A model generated the notes under the pieces. The model was given only the letters and a program-made list of their open reading frames with translations. It ran no database searches and had not been told where the DNA came from. From Ciborinia camelliae (Eukaryota; Ascomycota; Leotiomycetes; Helotiales; Sclerotiniaceae): a stretch of 64,000 bases of DNA. A program made the position numbers and the translations under genes. Of the stretch, positions 46,018 to 58,558 are shown one piece after another (the first letter of the stretch is position 1; the number at the start of each line of letters is the position of its first letter). Location: NCBI GenBank assembly GCA_025890175.1, contig JANPYM010000003.1:1895795-1959794 (forward strand). Direction: 5' to 3'.

Positions 46018-49000
46018 ATGGCGGTTATGCTTATGGGTATGAATGTGGTTACGGTTCATTGTTACTGTGGTATTTTGGTGCCACGGTTGATGTGATATCA
46101 TTGAGAGCGCGCAGGTGGGGTTAAGGGATTGAGATATGCATTATGAAATATGAGATTCATTGATTTTGGCCGGCGACTCCGAGGATTGAAAACACATGGA
46201 TTGATCGATGGATTGGAGGAGCGTCGAGGGTTCCTAGCTTTGATTGGCAATGCGGTGGGATAGAAGTTTGCAAGCACCAGGGGCATGTGGGAAAGTATTT
46301 CCTCGCTCTGGAGGAGTATCGGGCATGACTTATGAATTACGAATTAGGAAATCTTTCATGGCTTTCATGGCTTTCATTTTTCATTTCTTCCTTGGCTGGT
46401 TACCTAGGTAGTTTGTTTCAACATTCTTCTTTCGAAAAGACAATCGGGATCGCAAGGTAGTAACGAGGACTTTTGGGGATTCTAGTTAGTCGCAGCTTCT
46501 ACGCTTCTAGTTATGAATTCAATGCATTGATATGATAGCCCTTGAATCTCGACCGATTCCAAAAAAAAACCCCGAGCTAAAGTTCGTGGCATTCAGTTAC
46601 ACCAAAATAGAAACGTACCTAGGTAGCATTTCGATACCTACTATGCATCTTGTCTCATCACGTGAAAACACATCATGTTCGTCAGCTTATTCTTCAACGG
46701 TTATCTTCAACGGTTATGTCGTTCTGACAAGTGCTTGCTTGCTTGCTTGCTGAGCTCACATCAGCGTTACATCAGGTAGGTAGGGAGATGATTCCTACCA
46801 GAAACATCACACCTACTATGTTGGTTATATCTTTGTCATCTTACCCTTTTTTCAACCATTCACGATTATGGATTTTTTTCCTTTCTAGTACGATTGCAGG
46901 TGGTTGTTCATTTTATCGATATCTCACATCAGATTATCGTGAAACGGAAGTGCCGATAGTGTCGTGGTGAGAATAGAATACCTACCTACGTACGTACGTA
47001 CTGCCTTTATCGTTCTAAAATTATGAGAGATTCTACTGAGGGTCCGGTTATTTTTTATTTTTTTGATTTATTGATTCATTTATTTTTTTAATTTATTAAT
47101 TTAATTATTTTTTTCATCATTTTTGGGGGATTTTAGATATGCCTCGGCAGGATCAATGTGAATGAAAAGAGCGTTGGGGGCCGTTGGATGATGAGATAGT
47201 TGATGAGATGACAAGGTGACTACAGTAGATTGAGATTTTCCCTGCATCGTGCTTGCATTGAGAATTTCTTATCTACATTATTTTAATATCCAGATACTAT
47301 ACTAGGTATGCTATTCTATGCTCGAATATTTCATTTCAAAAGGAAAGATGGATGGATGGATGGATGGATGCGATTGCCGTTTCTTTCTCACCGCATCGCT
47401 GCAAGCTGTTGGGTACCAATGTAGGGTATAGAGGGTATGTAAGGTAGATGGGTAGATTGGTAGATTGGTAGGTGCGACAAGAATGATGGGATGAGATGGG
47501 ATGAGATGGGATGGGGAGTACGGGAGGAATGAAATAGAATGGAATTGCGCATGCAGTGGATTAAGTTGGGTACTAACTTAAAGAATGTTCTTACTTGGGG
47601 TTATTTGCATTGGGAAATTTATGTGTGTATGATCTGATGGGTTATTTGGTGGGCATATGTACCTAAAGTAGGTATGTATAATGGCAAATGGACTGGAGGG
47701 AGTGGAACTGGTGAGTGGGATTGAATGGAAGAGGTGGGAAAGGGGGTTGTTTTCTTACTGTTCTTATTGTTATACCTACTTTCATATCTATTTTTTTCGA
47801 GGTCGGAGAAAGGAGAGGGGAGGAGAGGGGGAGAGAAAAAGGATTTGTTTGAGAGACCCTTCAGCCTTTCAAATTCATCAAACAAAATCGAGTATCGCAA
47901 TCACAACCTCTAGCAGATACATATTCCCCTCTCTTCTCTCACAAGTCTTATCCAAACGCACCCTTAACTTACTTCACATAACAAAAGCAAAGCCCGTGGG
48001 CATGAATAGGATAGTAGCACCAGTATGGTATGGTATGGTACACGACAGTAGCCTCTCTGCATGCATTAGCTCCATGCAATGTAGATATACAGAGACTTGC
48101 ATATCGGATACCGATGTGCGTATTGCATACACATATGCACATGCGTGCTTCCGCGGAAAGTGGAGTGACGGACGCCATGTGCGGGAAGTGGGTAGATGTA
48201 GATGGCGAGCTGATGAGTTGAGGTGCATGGGGAACGGAGCCTGACTTGGGTCGTTTTGATGGTGCATAACTGGGGAGTTGAGATGGTAGAAATTGAGTAT
48301 GGAGTGAGAATAAACTTTCGATGGAAAGGGAGAAAGAAGTAGGTGGCTGTGAGGGAGGAGGGAAGAGGAGGGAGGGAGGAGAATATAATATGATCTTGTG
48401 TTGCGTGAATAACTTGAGATTGTGTTTGGTGTAGCACGTCCAAATAATCCGAGATGTATGTACTTGGAAACTGGTACATAGCGTGATAAATTACTTCTCG
48501 ACTCATCATTTACATTTCACCATCATTGGTTTTGGATTGGGAGGCTACCTAGAGTACTTTAAGATTCACAGCTCTTATACCCTCAAAAGCGACCTCGAAG
48601 TGAATTAAACTCGAGATGAAGCCTCAAATTCACCCTTTTTCTATCTCAAACTTCATCAGTTGTACATATCCTTTGGTGCTCGTTTCAAATTCCATATCAT
48701 GCAACGTTCAGATAGTCAGCCTGATCTCCTCGAGATATGGTACATACCCATAAAAATGCAGCATTTTGCATAGGTTGGACTGCAGTGCGGTTACGACTCA
48801 CGAGCTGTTCTTGGATGTTGGGTCTGTTCGAGTCAGCGAATAGATCTGTTCTACCGAATACCTCTAGAACACAAAGCTACATTCAAAGGTTCACAACTTT
48901 CCAAACTTGAAGAGTTCTTGAATCTAGATGGGCTGTAATCCAGATTACTACAATCCTAACAAAGATGATATCATGACAATCAGGTGGATAGAAAGTTGAT

Positions 49001-49652
49001 GTGTTTGGAGAGATGGAAGTGACTAGATCTCACTCTGCCTTTAGACGACATATATTCAAATGCATTCATTCTAGATGTTTACCCGAGATCCAATATCCAA
49101 TCCACTGATAGTATACTTCCCATCTAGCAATAAATATTAGTTGGAACGTCGCTACAGGGACTCTTCAATTTGAAAGATATTTCACTAGTCCTTAAGTGTA
49201 TTCTCCTTGCACGCCTATTAGACCCGCAGGCTTTGTACAAACATTATCAGCGTCGTAAATTATATATTTATAGACGTCAGAGATTATGATCAAGAGAATA
49301 TCTTTTGTGGACTTCTGATGCTCCTTATTGCCGTGTTGAGTAAAAACTTGGATTGGCTCGCCGTTCATAAACTCAAGCTCATAGAGCGAATCACGTTCAT
49401 TGACCGTAAAACTTGAGCATTAAGGGTGGGTAAATTAAATGCCATAAGTCGAAGACTAAAGTAAATAAATGTTAATATTATACTAGTATTCCAGCAACTC
49501 CAATCTCGAGCTTTTCAGAGCCAAGCACCATGCAAACGCCACGTCACCATGATCCTACCACCCATATCCCACCACCAGTTCCTGTGACCATATACACCTT
49601 ATCAGTATTTTTTTGTGACCCATGAAGAGAATCAGAGTCTCGAGCTAGCCTG
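46018..49652. other. Intergenic region, no gene seen
   Basis: These 3.6 kb hold the 3' flank of the 166-aa gene, CTTG(C) repeats (46731-46750), CCTACGTACGTACG (46984), and T-rich tracts (47050-47115). GGATGG arrays lie at 47347-47370 and GGGATGAGAT repeats near 47490. Long frames at 47681-48244 and 48066-48509 overlap on opposite strands and have no protein character. Confidence 0.5.
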
Positions 49653-50891
49653 TCATCTCGTCTCATCCCTAAAATGCTGATCGTTGTCCCAGCTAGTCTC
49701 ATCCCTATAATGCATCGTTGGATCTTCTACTCTCGACTGTGGAGCATCTTTATACTGTCCATCAGCCGTCAGTTCCTGATTTCTTAGCATAATTGCTCGA
49801 TCTTTCTTCTTGCCCAGCCCCAGCCTCTGTCTCCTCGAACCAGTTCCATATCCCTTTCGTCGCCCCATCACACTCCCTATCCCAATCGTGCGATGCTTTC
49901 TATTACAGTAGAAAGTTCCACCAACGACTACACCGATAAATGCGAGAACTGTTGGGAGGGCTATATAGAGGGAGGAGCCACGAGGAGCTTTGCTTGGGGG
50001 TTGTCGATATGGCTCAGGTGCAGGAGAAGTGGTTACCATGAGTGTTTGTCCCTGTACGGAAGATACTGACGTCTTTTGGCTGGGTGTGATGAACAAAGTC
50101 ACGTTGTTGGATTTCATGCCCTTTAACCACGACTTGTCTACAGTCCAGGCGATAAAACCGAGGTTGCTACTCGTGGGGATTGATTGAAAAGCTTGTACAC
50201 CACCGCCCGAAGCATTCACATAGTTTGCTTGTATAAAGACTGAGTTATTCGAGCCAGCGAAGTATTCAGCATCCCAGGTAACTGCATAATGTCAATAATC
50301 ATCCAATAAAATATCATAGAGCCGCTAACTATAATATGTTTCATCGACATATACACTAGACCCATTATCCGGCTTGCAAAAGGGTGCGAACTTTCCCTTG
50401 AGATTGTGGCAAATCTCAAACGCCCCACCTCCTGTTGATGTAGGTACCACTCCACCAGATGTGAATGTCTTTGATGTAGTTTCAAATGTAGAGGAAGTAC
50501 CGGTAGCAGTTAATGTTTCCGGAGCAGCATCAATCGTTGTCGTTTTACCATCGATTGCCGTGAGGATGGGAGTGACTGTTGAGGCATGTCCACTAGCATC
50601 AACGGTAACCCATGGGATTAAATCCGAGTCGTTAATCGTGGCTAAAGTCTCTGATGCCGAAGTTAACTTATTCGTGGCTGTGGAATCGATTGCGATAGAA
50701 CTGGAAATTCCCGTCGAGGGGTGTTCACTGGAATTGATTGTATCGGATTCTGTATCGGAAGAAAATGTTATTATGAGACTTTCTTGTTATCTTCAAGTTG
50801 TTAATCTATAGTTACCTTCTCTGCGAGCTGGGGAAGCCTCTATAATTTCATATAGAAGCCCCATTACCATCGCGAGAAATGACACCCGCAT
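49653..50891 (-). CDS. Secreted/membrane Ser-Thr-rich protein, single C-terminal TM
   Basis: Three exons (50891-50816, 50749-50330, 50281-49653) with introns of 66 nt (GTAACT...ATACAG) and 48 nt (GTTAGC...ATGCAG) encode 374 residues. Exon 1 supplies a signal peptide (MRVSFLAMVMGLLYEIIEASP). A Ser/Thr-rich region with LIPWVTVDASGHASTVTP (about 80-97) follows. A compact domain contains C-H-N-L-K-G-K-F-A-P-F-C-K-P (two Cys), TYYITWDAEYF and repeated hydrophobic strands to about 235. A membrane helix spans about 269-291 (IALPTVLAFIGVVVGG), with a basic then acidic cytosolic tail. The layout resembles fungal cell-wall-stress-sensor-like or adhesin-like type I proteins with this PFC/TWD domain, but I know no defined function. 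Splice phases agree throughout. Confidence 0.8.
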
Positions 50892-51538
50892 AACTTTTGC
50901 CTGACCACCTCAGCTTTCCCTCAATTGCGGATGCACTTTACTGAGAATGAGAATGAGAATTTCGATATTCGATTAAATGAACTACTTTCGCTGTTTGAAG
51001 GATTTCTATAGAGAAAAAAATCAGTAGGCAGTTCAAAAAAGTAAGAATTCCTCATGAAAAAAAGCTCATAATTGATAAATTGTGATGCACATTGATATCG
51101 AGAGGGGAGGAATTCGAAAGCACGGACGAGCTGTCCGGAGAAGCTGTCCATCTCCGTCTGTGCTCATTTTACGTTCCTGACTAAGTTGCAAGGGGCCATT
51201 TTCGATGGCATCTCATTGGGTGTGGTTTTTGGTTTGGCAGATTTATACCCAATCCAATCTCGGGTGTAACCGAAATTCTGGGGATAGTGTCATTTCTTTC
51301 TCCGCTACTCTAACCTCCCATCTCCCACCTCCACCTACATCTATTCCTCATCCCTTCCTTTTTTGCCTCAGTCCGTGAAAACTTTCGAGGCATAAGGTTA
51401 ACTTGGAACTCAATAAACAAACGCGAAATTGTGATATGGTAACCTTAGGATTGTTTATCTTTTTCAAAGCTCCAGAAAATCTCCATTGCGTTCTCTTCCT
51501 TACAAGCAAGTTTCTCGTCCATCCGTGTAATAACTTGA
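50892..51538. other. Intergenic spacer
   Basis: This holds the promoter side of the 49653-50891 gene. It contains GAGAAT repeats (50942-50960) and a TC-rich block (51296-51360). No gene seen. Confidence 0.45.
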
Positions 51539-51919
51539 TTAAACAAAATAGTGATCGTTTCTGTGATTGAAGTCTAAAGCTAGTGTCTCATGCTCCTCCA
51601 GGCCTCCAAGTGTGATTATCTCTGGTTTTTGTATTGGTTGTTGGCCCGAGAAGTTCGCCCACTCGTGACCGAATAGCGTATGCACTACCCTTTCTGATTT
51701 GAGATTTTTCAGAAAGACTTCTCTGGTAGCACTTGAGCGAGAACCAAGTGTGGCGGTTTGGATTATCAATTCCTTAGTATTGTTAGTCCGAAACCTACCT
51801 TCTGCCATGTCTTCAAAGTCCCATGCGAAGTCGAAGATTGCGAGCATGGGAAATTTGGCCGCTGATTCAACATAGCCCGAACTTTTTTCGCCATCCTTGT
51901 CTGGGCTCACTTGTCTCAT
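51539..51919 (-). CDS. Small orphan ORF, 126 aa
   Basis: An unspliced frame starts at ATG 51919 (context GTGAAAAATGAG) and runs 126 codons to 51539. The protein is mixed and soluble in composition, with plausible secondary structure (FPMLAIFDFAWDFEDMAEG; KELIIQTATLGSRSSATREV; ERVVHTLFGHEWANFSG). Stops close the frame immediately upstream, so the ATG is the start unless an upstream exon is spliced on. No domain or relative is recognised. Length and composition are better than chance for this AT-rich area, but there is no further support. It neighbours a decayed ORF. Confidence 0.4.
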   Translation of the reverse strand: MRQVSPDKDGEKSSGYVESAAKFPMLAIFDFAWDFEDMAEGRFRTNNTKELIIQTATLGSRSSATREVFLKNLKSERVVHTLFGHEWANFSGQQPIQKPEIITLGGLEEHETLALDFNHRNDHYFV

Positions 51920-52571
51920 TTTTCACTCTTTTTCGCTGTTTTCAAGTTCGTCCTGGCATACAAACCCTAAAGTTTCCAACTTGGTAGAATTCCGAAAACA
52001 TTCTTTTATTTTGAAAACGCTTAGGAGAGAAACTCGAAGGTGTGATCTGGCTTCCATTTCATACTCCGGTAACCGCCTTTTTATATTAAAAGCCATGTGC
52101 TTAAGATTGATAAGTACGTCTTCGTCGATTCATTAAGTGTCAGGCACGTCACATAGGGCATATGGAATAGGATCTAGGTAATTGTTTTAGATAAAAGAAC
52201 TATGCTGGAGAGGAAAGGATCCTCTTCAGAAGATCACCAACTAATATAGAGGGTGATCACGTGACTAGATACATGGTATTACGAGGCAGGGGCCTAGACA
52301 TGACAATTGCATATTTTGTTTTGTGATAATCATTTCAATCGTTTCAACCATTATGATGGTAACATCATGCCCAAACCTGCCTAGTTATCCCTGACCTCCA
52401 GCTATTGAACTTGACTTGACCTGTAAATGTAACGGGGCTAAAGAAAGATCAGATAGGTATGCAACACAATAAAACTTTTCTACTAATATGAAATTCAACC
52501 AATCAAATTTATGTTCTATTTTGGGACGGGAGTTATATTTCATTTTTCATTTATAGTTCGGTGACTCGAAA
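51920..52571. other. Intergenic spacer
   Basis: AT-rich sequence with no gene seen. A GTGATCACGTGAC stretch at 52253-52265 contains a CACGTG palindrome. Confidence 0.4.
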
Positions 52572-52973
52572 TTAGAGTTCCCGTGCTTCAATAAACCCTT
52601 CAACCATGGAGAAGAACCTCTTGGGATTGAATATGCCAGACCTTTGGTCGTAGATAACGATGGCTTGGCCAATGCTATTATCTATGATGGTGTTCTCATC
52701 AAGAGCTGAGGACATCCTGTAGCCATTTGACTGTTTTGTCAAATAAAACTATTCAGTTTGTGGTGCTTCGGTGGCATTTTCTAGCTTACCGCAATTGAAA
52801 TAAGTAGAAAATGAGAGTAATCCTTTACAGCGAGGGCAAGAAAATATAATTGCACAAGCCCATCTCATTGTGTTTGGAAGAAATGATGATGCTTTAGCAA
52901 CCTCTAACCTAAATACTTTCTTGGAATTGGCTGGAGCTAAATTCCGAAGCCAGCCACTCTGGCTATCACCAAT
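52572..52973 (-). pseudogene. Decayed ORF with internal TAG
   Basis: On the minus strand one reading frame is protein-like for 134 codons from 52973 to a TAA at 52572, broken by a single TAG at 52751-52749. Upstream of it the frame reads GDSQSGWLRNLAPANSKKVF and a Cys-containing stretch (FSCPRCKG...YFNCGK) resembling a zinc-binding knuckle. Downstream it reads QAIVIYDQRSGIFNPKRFF and ends MVEGFIEAREL. A TGA closes the frame at 52976-52974 and another a few codons before that. This looks like the 3' end of a gene being lost by point nonsense mutations. A genuine intron covering the TAG (donor GGTAAGC at 52793-52787, acceptor ACAAAACAG) is also available but shifts the phase, arguing against normal splicing. 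No family is identified. Confidence 0.33.
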
Positions 52974-54882
52974 TCATGGATGTCCTGGTTTGAAACTTCA
53001 AACTGTATCTATGTCCAAAGGCACAAGTTTTAATTTTGAATTGCTTTTTTGGTGATATAAGTATGAGGATTTAGATGATGTAATGTCAGATGTCCTTTGT
53101 TTTCTCTCAAGTGGTTGTGTTAATGAATCCTCGGTTAAATTCAGGGGCCGGCCTGGATAAGAACCACAGAGAACTTACCTCAACTTTTGGCAGGCTTTTG
53201 ATGCAAAAACTTTCTGCCACAGGAGTGTAAAATTGTTTGAAGGAACCAAAAGAAGTTGAAATATCTTTTTCTTGTGCACAGAACTGCCAGATGATCTTTT
53301 TGACCATTCATGGTCTTGGGCACAGGGCTGCCAGCAAGTTGAATCTTTGTAAAGCACAAAAAGATAATAGAAGTTCTTGAATATATGTTGTAGAAGCATG
53401 AGTTAACTAGGGATATCTTTTGGAGGGGAGAGCTTGCAAATAAGACAGCGATTCCTTTCAGTGCTTCCCACCTTGCTGCTGTGTGGCGGATGATGCGTGT
53501 GTAGTGTAATGAGGACTCGTGCTTTATATGTCAACTTCTGGCTTCCTTACTCGATCGTATCCTCTTCATAACTTTCAATCGATGCCGAGATATCCTCACC
53601 GCACTCAGAATACTCTACCTCAAGTTCTTACATAGACATATTGTAATCGTCGTTTAAAAATGAAATTGATCGAAGTGGGGGGCTTTTGTTTACAATTTCT
53701 TGTGTGGTCCACTCCATCATCTGAGAAATTCATGTGGATGGATCTGGTGTCGATCTCTTTGTGTAGTATGGGTTTTGAGTTTGGAATGTGGCATAGATAA
53801 ATTTGTTGACTGGTGCAAATATTTCATCGTAATACCCTGATATGACCGTTGAATTGTACGGTCTTCGATATCCGACTGCTCTCTATGTACCATCGATATT
53901 TGAGCATCTAGACTTCTCCCCTTTTCTGTACTGAGTATGTGGATGGTCCAGCCATTGAATAATTCATGTCATCGAGGTTCTCTTGATGGCAGATGATGAC
54001 TTAGATTGCTACTCGCCGCTCAACGGGTGTATCACCGCTTGAGAGCTGTGTAAAAGTACCTTCCACTTTGAGCTAGGTTTAATGATTTGCGAGTTGACTG
54101 TCGGTAAGAAGAGAGAACCGGAATCTCCAAACGGTTACCGGGGCACTATGTTTGGATTTCTGTAATCTTAGTTCACCATCAGCTTTGAATTTTCAATAGA
54201 GACATTGGGGAGAACAAGTGTTGGCTGCGTTCTTCAAATGATTTGGGCTCATTCCTAGATTTTACCTCCTGAGTTTGTCCCAGTTCAACCTATGGTTTGA
54301 AGTTGAGATCCATTATGAAGTTGGGATCCATTATGATAAGTTGCTGCCTGTTGATTTCATGCGAGAGACCGCAAGTAGATTTTTTTACTATAGTTAGCCT
54401 GTTGGTTGAGTGCACTTGTTTCTAGGAAAGAAGGGTATCTATTGAACTGGAACAGAGAAGCTCTCTCGGCCCTCAAAGCTCACAAGTTCCCGTGTGCTGC
54501 GCATCAATTGTTGTCCCCTTCCAATAACAGAATTTGTTCTCGTAACGTAGATAAAAAGAAGAATAGGGGATTCTATCATATACTCTTTAGGTGAGATAAT
54601 GCTACATGTACTGCCAATATCTTAGAATTTTGAAGTGATAAGGATGCTTTGTGCTACTAAATTTCAAAGATCGTCTGTTAATGAGTACCTAGTAGACCCC
54701 TCACCCAATTTCACTAGCTATATATGGCCTACTACTGTATTAATCTTCTGAACCGCTAACGATCCAATCAACTACAATCTTACTTCGCTTCTGCATAGCC
54801 CCATTTCTCTTTAAAAGTTTTTTCCCACCCCATTTCCTTTCTCTTACTTTTCCAAGCTTTCCACACAACAAGCACCGCAGCC
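52974..54882. other. Intergenic region upstream of SET/MYND gene
   Basis: About 1.9 kb, AT rich. Short frames at 53107-53399 (-) and 54406-54594 (+) lack support. A pyrimidine-rich leader (54780-54870) precedes the next ATG. Confidence 0.45.
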
Positions 54883-57463
54883 ATGGCTGCCCAACCCTTC
54901 CCCGTCGCTGCCTCCGCTCCCTACATATACCCTCTTAACCCTTCCCCTCTGACTCCCGCCCAAGCTGCCATTCCTGCCCGCGTTGCCTGCTCTGTAAGTA
55001 TTTACTCACCCTCAAAATATTTTCTACATCGAGTTATGATCAAGGAAAACTAACTTTACATTCTTAGGTCCCAATCTCTATACGCTCCTCTCTCGTTCAC
55101 CCCGATATGAAGGGGCTTTATGTCGATCATGCTGTGTCCTCTGGGGACATCTTGTTTACGATTAAAAGGCCTTTGTTCACTGTTGTAAGTTATTTTATAT
55201 TCTACCCTTCATTTGTCGCTTAGAACATTCATCTTTTGATGCCCGGATGAGCATGTAAGATCAAATGTCTGTTTTCTTTACAACTTCCGAGAGTCTAGTC
55301 ATCGAAACAACTTCTGATGTTTGATATCATGTATATTCTTTATATATACAACCAAGACATATCAGCTCTGCTACCCTGCTGTATGTCTATCTATAGGTGT
55401 ATACCTACAAGACATTCACAGCATAGTTGCCACATCAGTTTGAGATCTTCCCAAGAATGTTTTTTCTCAATCCACAAACTCTTAATATACAGTCCTGCAG
55501 GGTTAAGATTGTTCTATAGATAATCTCTTTTCCTCAAAGACTTCAGAGTATATTTCACACATAAATTTCAGACTTTCTTAACAAATGTTTCTTCCCTCCC
55601 TAACTAATTACCACACATTGTCTTTTCTGTTGAGAGACTATTCCATTCAATAATATATTCTTTTAATACATCAAAGACAATGCACTGATCAGTTTGAGCT
55701 TCTTTGTATCAATGCCCTCTCATCTCCCAATACTTCCAAGAACTTTGATGGAGGCATTCTCTCCTTCATTCATCTATGCTACTTCATTCGGCCTACATGC
55801 TACAATAACTTACTAATGCCTCAATGCCCATAGGTCACAGGTGGAGAAAATTTGCGGCAAAGAACCTGCGACAATTGCTTTGCCTATCAGAGCATGGAGG
55901 GCCAGGAAGAAGTTGTCTCTAACGTGGAGAAAGGTGTCAGAGCAGAGATCATCTTCACCCCCTGCGAAGAATGCAGGGTAGTTTACTATTGCAGCAGTGT
56001 AAGTTTATATTTTCTTGTTATTTTTCTCTTCTTAAGATTGGTTCACAAGCTAACAGATTTAAAAGGAATGTGAGATCGAGGCGCATGGGCACCACCACCA
56101 ATATGAGTGTTCTGCTTTGAAAACTGTCCTGGACACTGGAAGGGATGATATTACTGAGGACCGCGATATTCGTTTTACTATTCGTCTATTATGTCTCGTA
56201 AAGGGAGGCCGTCTTACAGGGGCAGAGCTGGAGGAGTTTTTCAAAACGCCAACCGGAGCTTCGTTTCACTTTCGAACTAAGGATCGCTCGGAGCACATGT
56301 ATGATGCAATGAAAGATTTCTTGAAGAAAGTTACAGAATCGAGTTTGACGGAGGATGAAATCAAACATATTCTCTGCATCGTAAGTTATGAGCTTGAGGG
56401 CCCTTTCACAGTATGGGCAAGCTAATGGTTATGCATAGCCTATCCGTCAATATATACCAATGCCACAAACAATCCTACGCAAAGTCGACATGCAGAAAGG
56501 AAGCAGCTGGAATAAAGATACTTCGAATAAAGCTCTATTGGGTAGTAAGTAAAGCTTATTTACCAAAACTTCACCCTCCTGTATCTGCAATGAGATCATA
56601 CTAACAAGTATCTTCCAGAATGCGTCGACCCATTCATGGTAGTCATGAGAAATGACTGCAATGCCAACACACGCGCGTACTTTGATGGCGTAACGTACAT
56701 TCTCCAAGCCAATTGTGCTATGCCCGCCAACACCGAAATCACCCGTCGTTTCTTAATCATGGACGACTATCAAAACCGCCGTGCCGAACTTATGGCATGG
56801 CAAGAGCTTGATTGCAATTGCGCTTTATGCCTTCGAGGAGATCTAGGACCCAAAATCGACCTCCGACCGCATATGCTTTCTATCTACGAATTTAACTTCA
56901 TGTCTCAAGACGATAAGTTACTTGACGAAAAACTGCAATCTGATTTCAACTTTATCGAATACCTGGAATATAAGAGATTTGGCTTCGATTGCCCTGGTAT
57001 GAGGAAGTTATACTTGGTTATGTTCTACAACCAGTCCTATCGAGACTCTCGCCTTGGCACGAACGATTACAAAATATCCATGAAACTCCTCCTCGTCATC
57101 TACTACTTCATCGATCCAGTCGCATGCCCTGCACCTCTACCCGATGAACGCATCCAAATCCTATATCTACTTATATCTGTCGCTATGTCTATTGCCTCCA
57201 GTGCAAACATGGACAAAAAGAATGCGCTTCGAATCCGCCGGGTCATCTTTCATTGGCGCACAAAGCTTGTGGAATACTCTAAGCAAATGGGTGGTCCCGA
57301 TACGAAAATCGCTAGGTTCTATGACAAGGAGTTTAAGAGAGATATAAAGTCTTTTAATATGCATGCTTTCAAGAGTAAAGACGCATTGACGGAGGACATG
57401 AATTTTTTCTTCGGGCTGCTTAGTCTTGAGGAGATAACTTACGAGCAGATTTCCCGTACTTGA
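54883..57463 (+). CDS. MYND/SET-domain (SMYD-like) protein with degenerate SET core
   Basis: Six exons (54883-54993, 55068-55184, 55834-55998, 56066-56380, 56439-56544, 56619-57463) encode 552 residues; all introns are GT-AG and phases agree. The N-terminal SET half (IRSSLVHPDMKGLYVDHAVSSGDILF, about 40-70) is followed by an inserted MYND zinc finger with C88, C91, C120, C123, C129, C133, H142 and C146. A second SET segment (from about 272) and post-SET cysteines (LDCNCALCLRG) come next. This SET-MYND-SET order is that of SMYD lysine methyltransferases. The SAM-binding NHSCxPN motif is here RNDCNAN (282-288), and the Y/F of the EExxxxY motif is only loosely kept (TEITRRF), so methyltransferase activity is doubtful. 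Intron 2 is 649 nt, roughly ten times its neighbours. Confidence 0.82.
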
Positions 57464-58558
57464 AAAGGTTATATGACATGCTGCTTGCGCGTTTGGGTGC
57501 CTGATATGACTTTGGAAATAAAATGGAGCTTGATTGGCAGAAATTCATGGGCTCTTCTACGTCGATTTGTGGAGAAGTTGTGGAGAAGAAATTGCGGGAG
57601 TCTATCAAAGCAAGGACGAAGATATGAAAGATCAATGCAGTTGCACTTTGAGCCTTTGCTATGGGAGGAAATAAATTGCAAGATCGTATTCAGGAGGAAG
57701 TCAAATTGTATACGAGAGATAAGCACAACGTAGTTAGACAAATCACAAAAGCTTTCCTACAAACAACATGTCCATTGCATACGTGAAAACACGGCAGGAT
57801 CCTGCAAAAAGTAGGATATACTAACAAACACCCAGGAAAACTACTCAACTTATATCTTTGACATTATCCAACGAACAAAAAGCATTAAGTTCAAAGACAA
57901 CTGTTGGGCTTACCGGCAGCTTGGGAACCGGACTTGGCGGAGATGGAAGCTTACGCGGAGCATTGCAGTGTTGTAACTATACCTAGTATAACATGGGGAA
58001 TTGGTTGAATTAGACTTTCCGGATCGCTGGTAAGCTAGTAGTAGGGCTTAGAATACCCGCAAGAAAGGTCTCAGTTACTTGCTGCGTTGTCAATGCATAT
58101 CTCGGCAGCAGTGGAGTATACAAAATGAAATTCTAATCAATTGGCTCTGCTATACCGAACTATATTGAGACCCAGAGGCCAGAAGCTATGTAAAAGGTCC
58201 ACTTATTTAATGTGGCAATATCATAGCTAAGCACTATAGAAACCCTCCATGCAGTGTTTCCTGCGGTTAAAGAGCGTTAGCTATTCAGCTGAACAGGGTA
58301 AGAATCTTCTGGATGTTGCGGTGCATGATTTGAGACAAAGAACAATTACTCAGTGAAATTCACAACTGTTGTGATAAGCAGGTATCATATCACTACAAAC
58401 CGGCTCGGTATATATGACTCCTTCGCACTCTGTGAGCAAAATCATCTCTCGTGGAACATCCTTTCTCTCTACAACTGCAATTTTTGAAGCCGCTTGAACT
58501 TTCAAAATCTACACTATCACCATAAACTTACCTGCCTTCCAATCAACCTAGTCACTTC
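57464..58558. other. Intergenic spacer
   Basis: About 1.1 kb between the SET/MYND gene and the SDR gene, both on plus. It holds the 3' UTR of the former and the promoter of the latter (TATATATGACTCC at 58408-58420, about 140 bp before the SDR ATG, may be a TATA element). No gene seen. Confidence 0.5.

Noticed and set aside
47681..48244. 187-codon plus-strand ORF with overlapping minus-strand ORFs
   Set aside because: Opposed frames of similar length, irregular composition and microsatellite content indicate chance.
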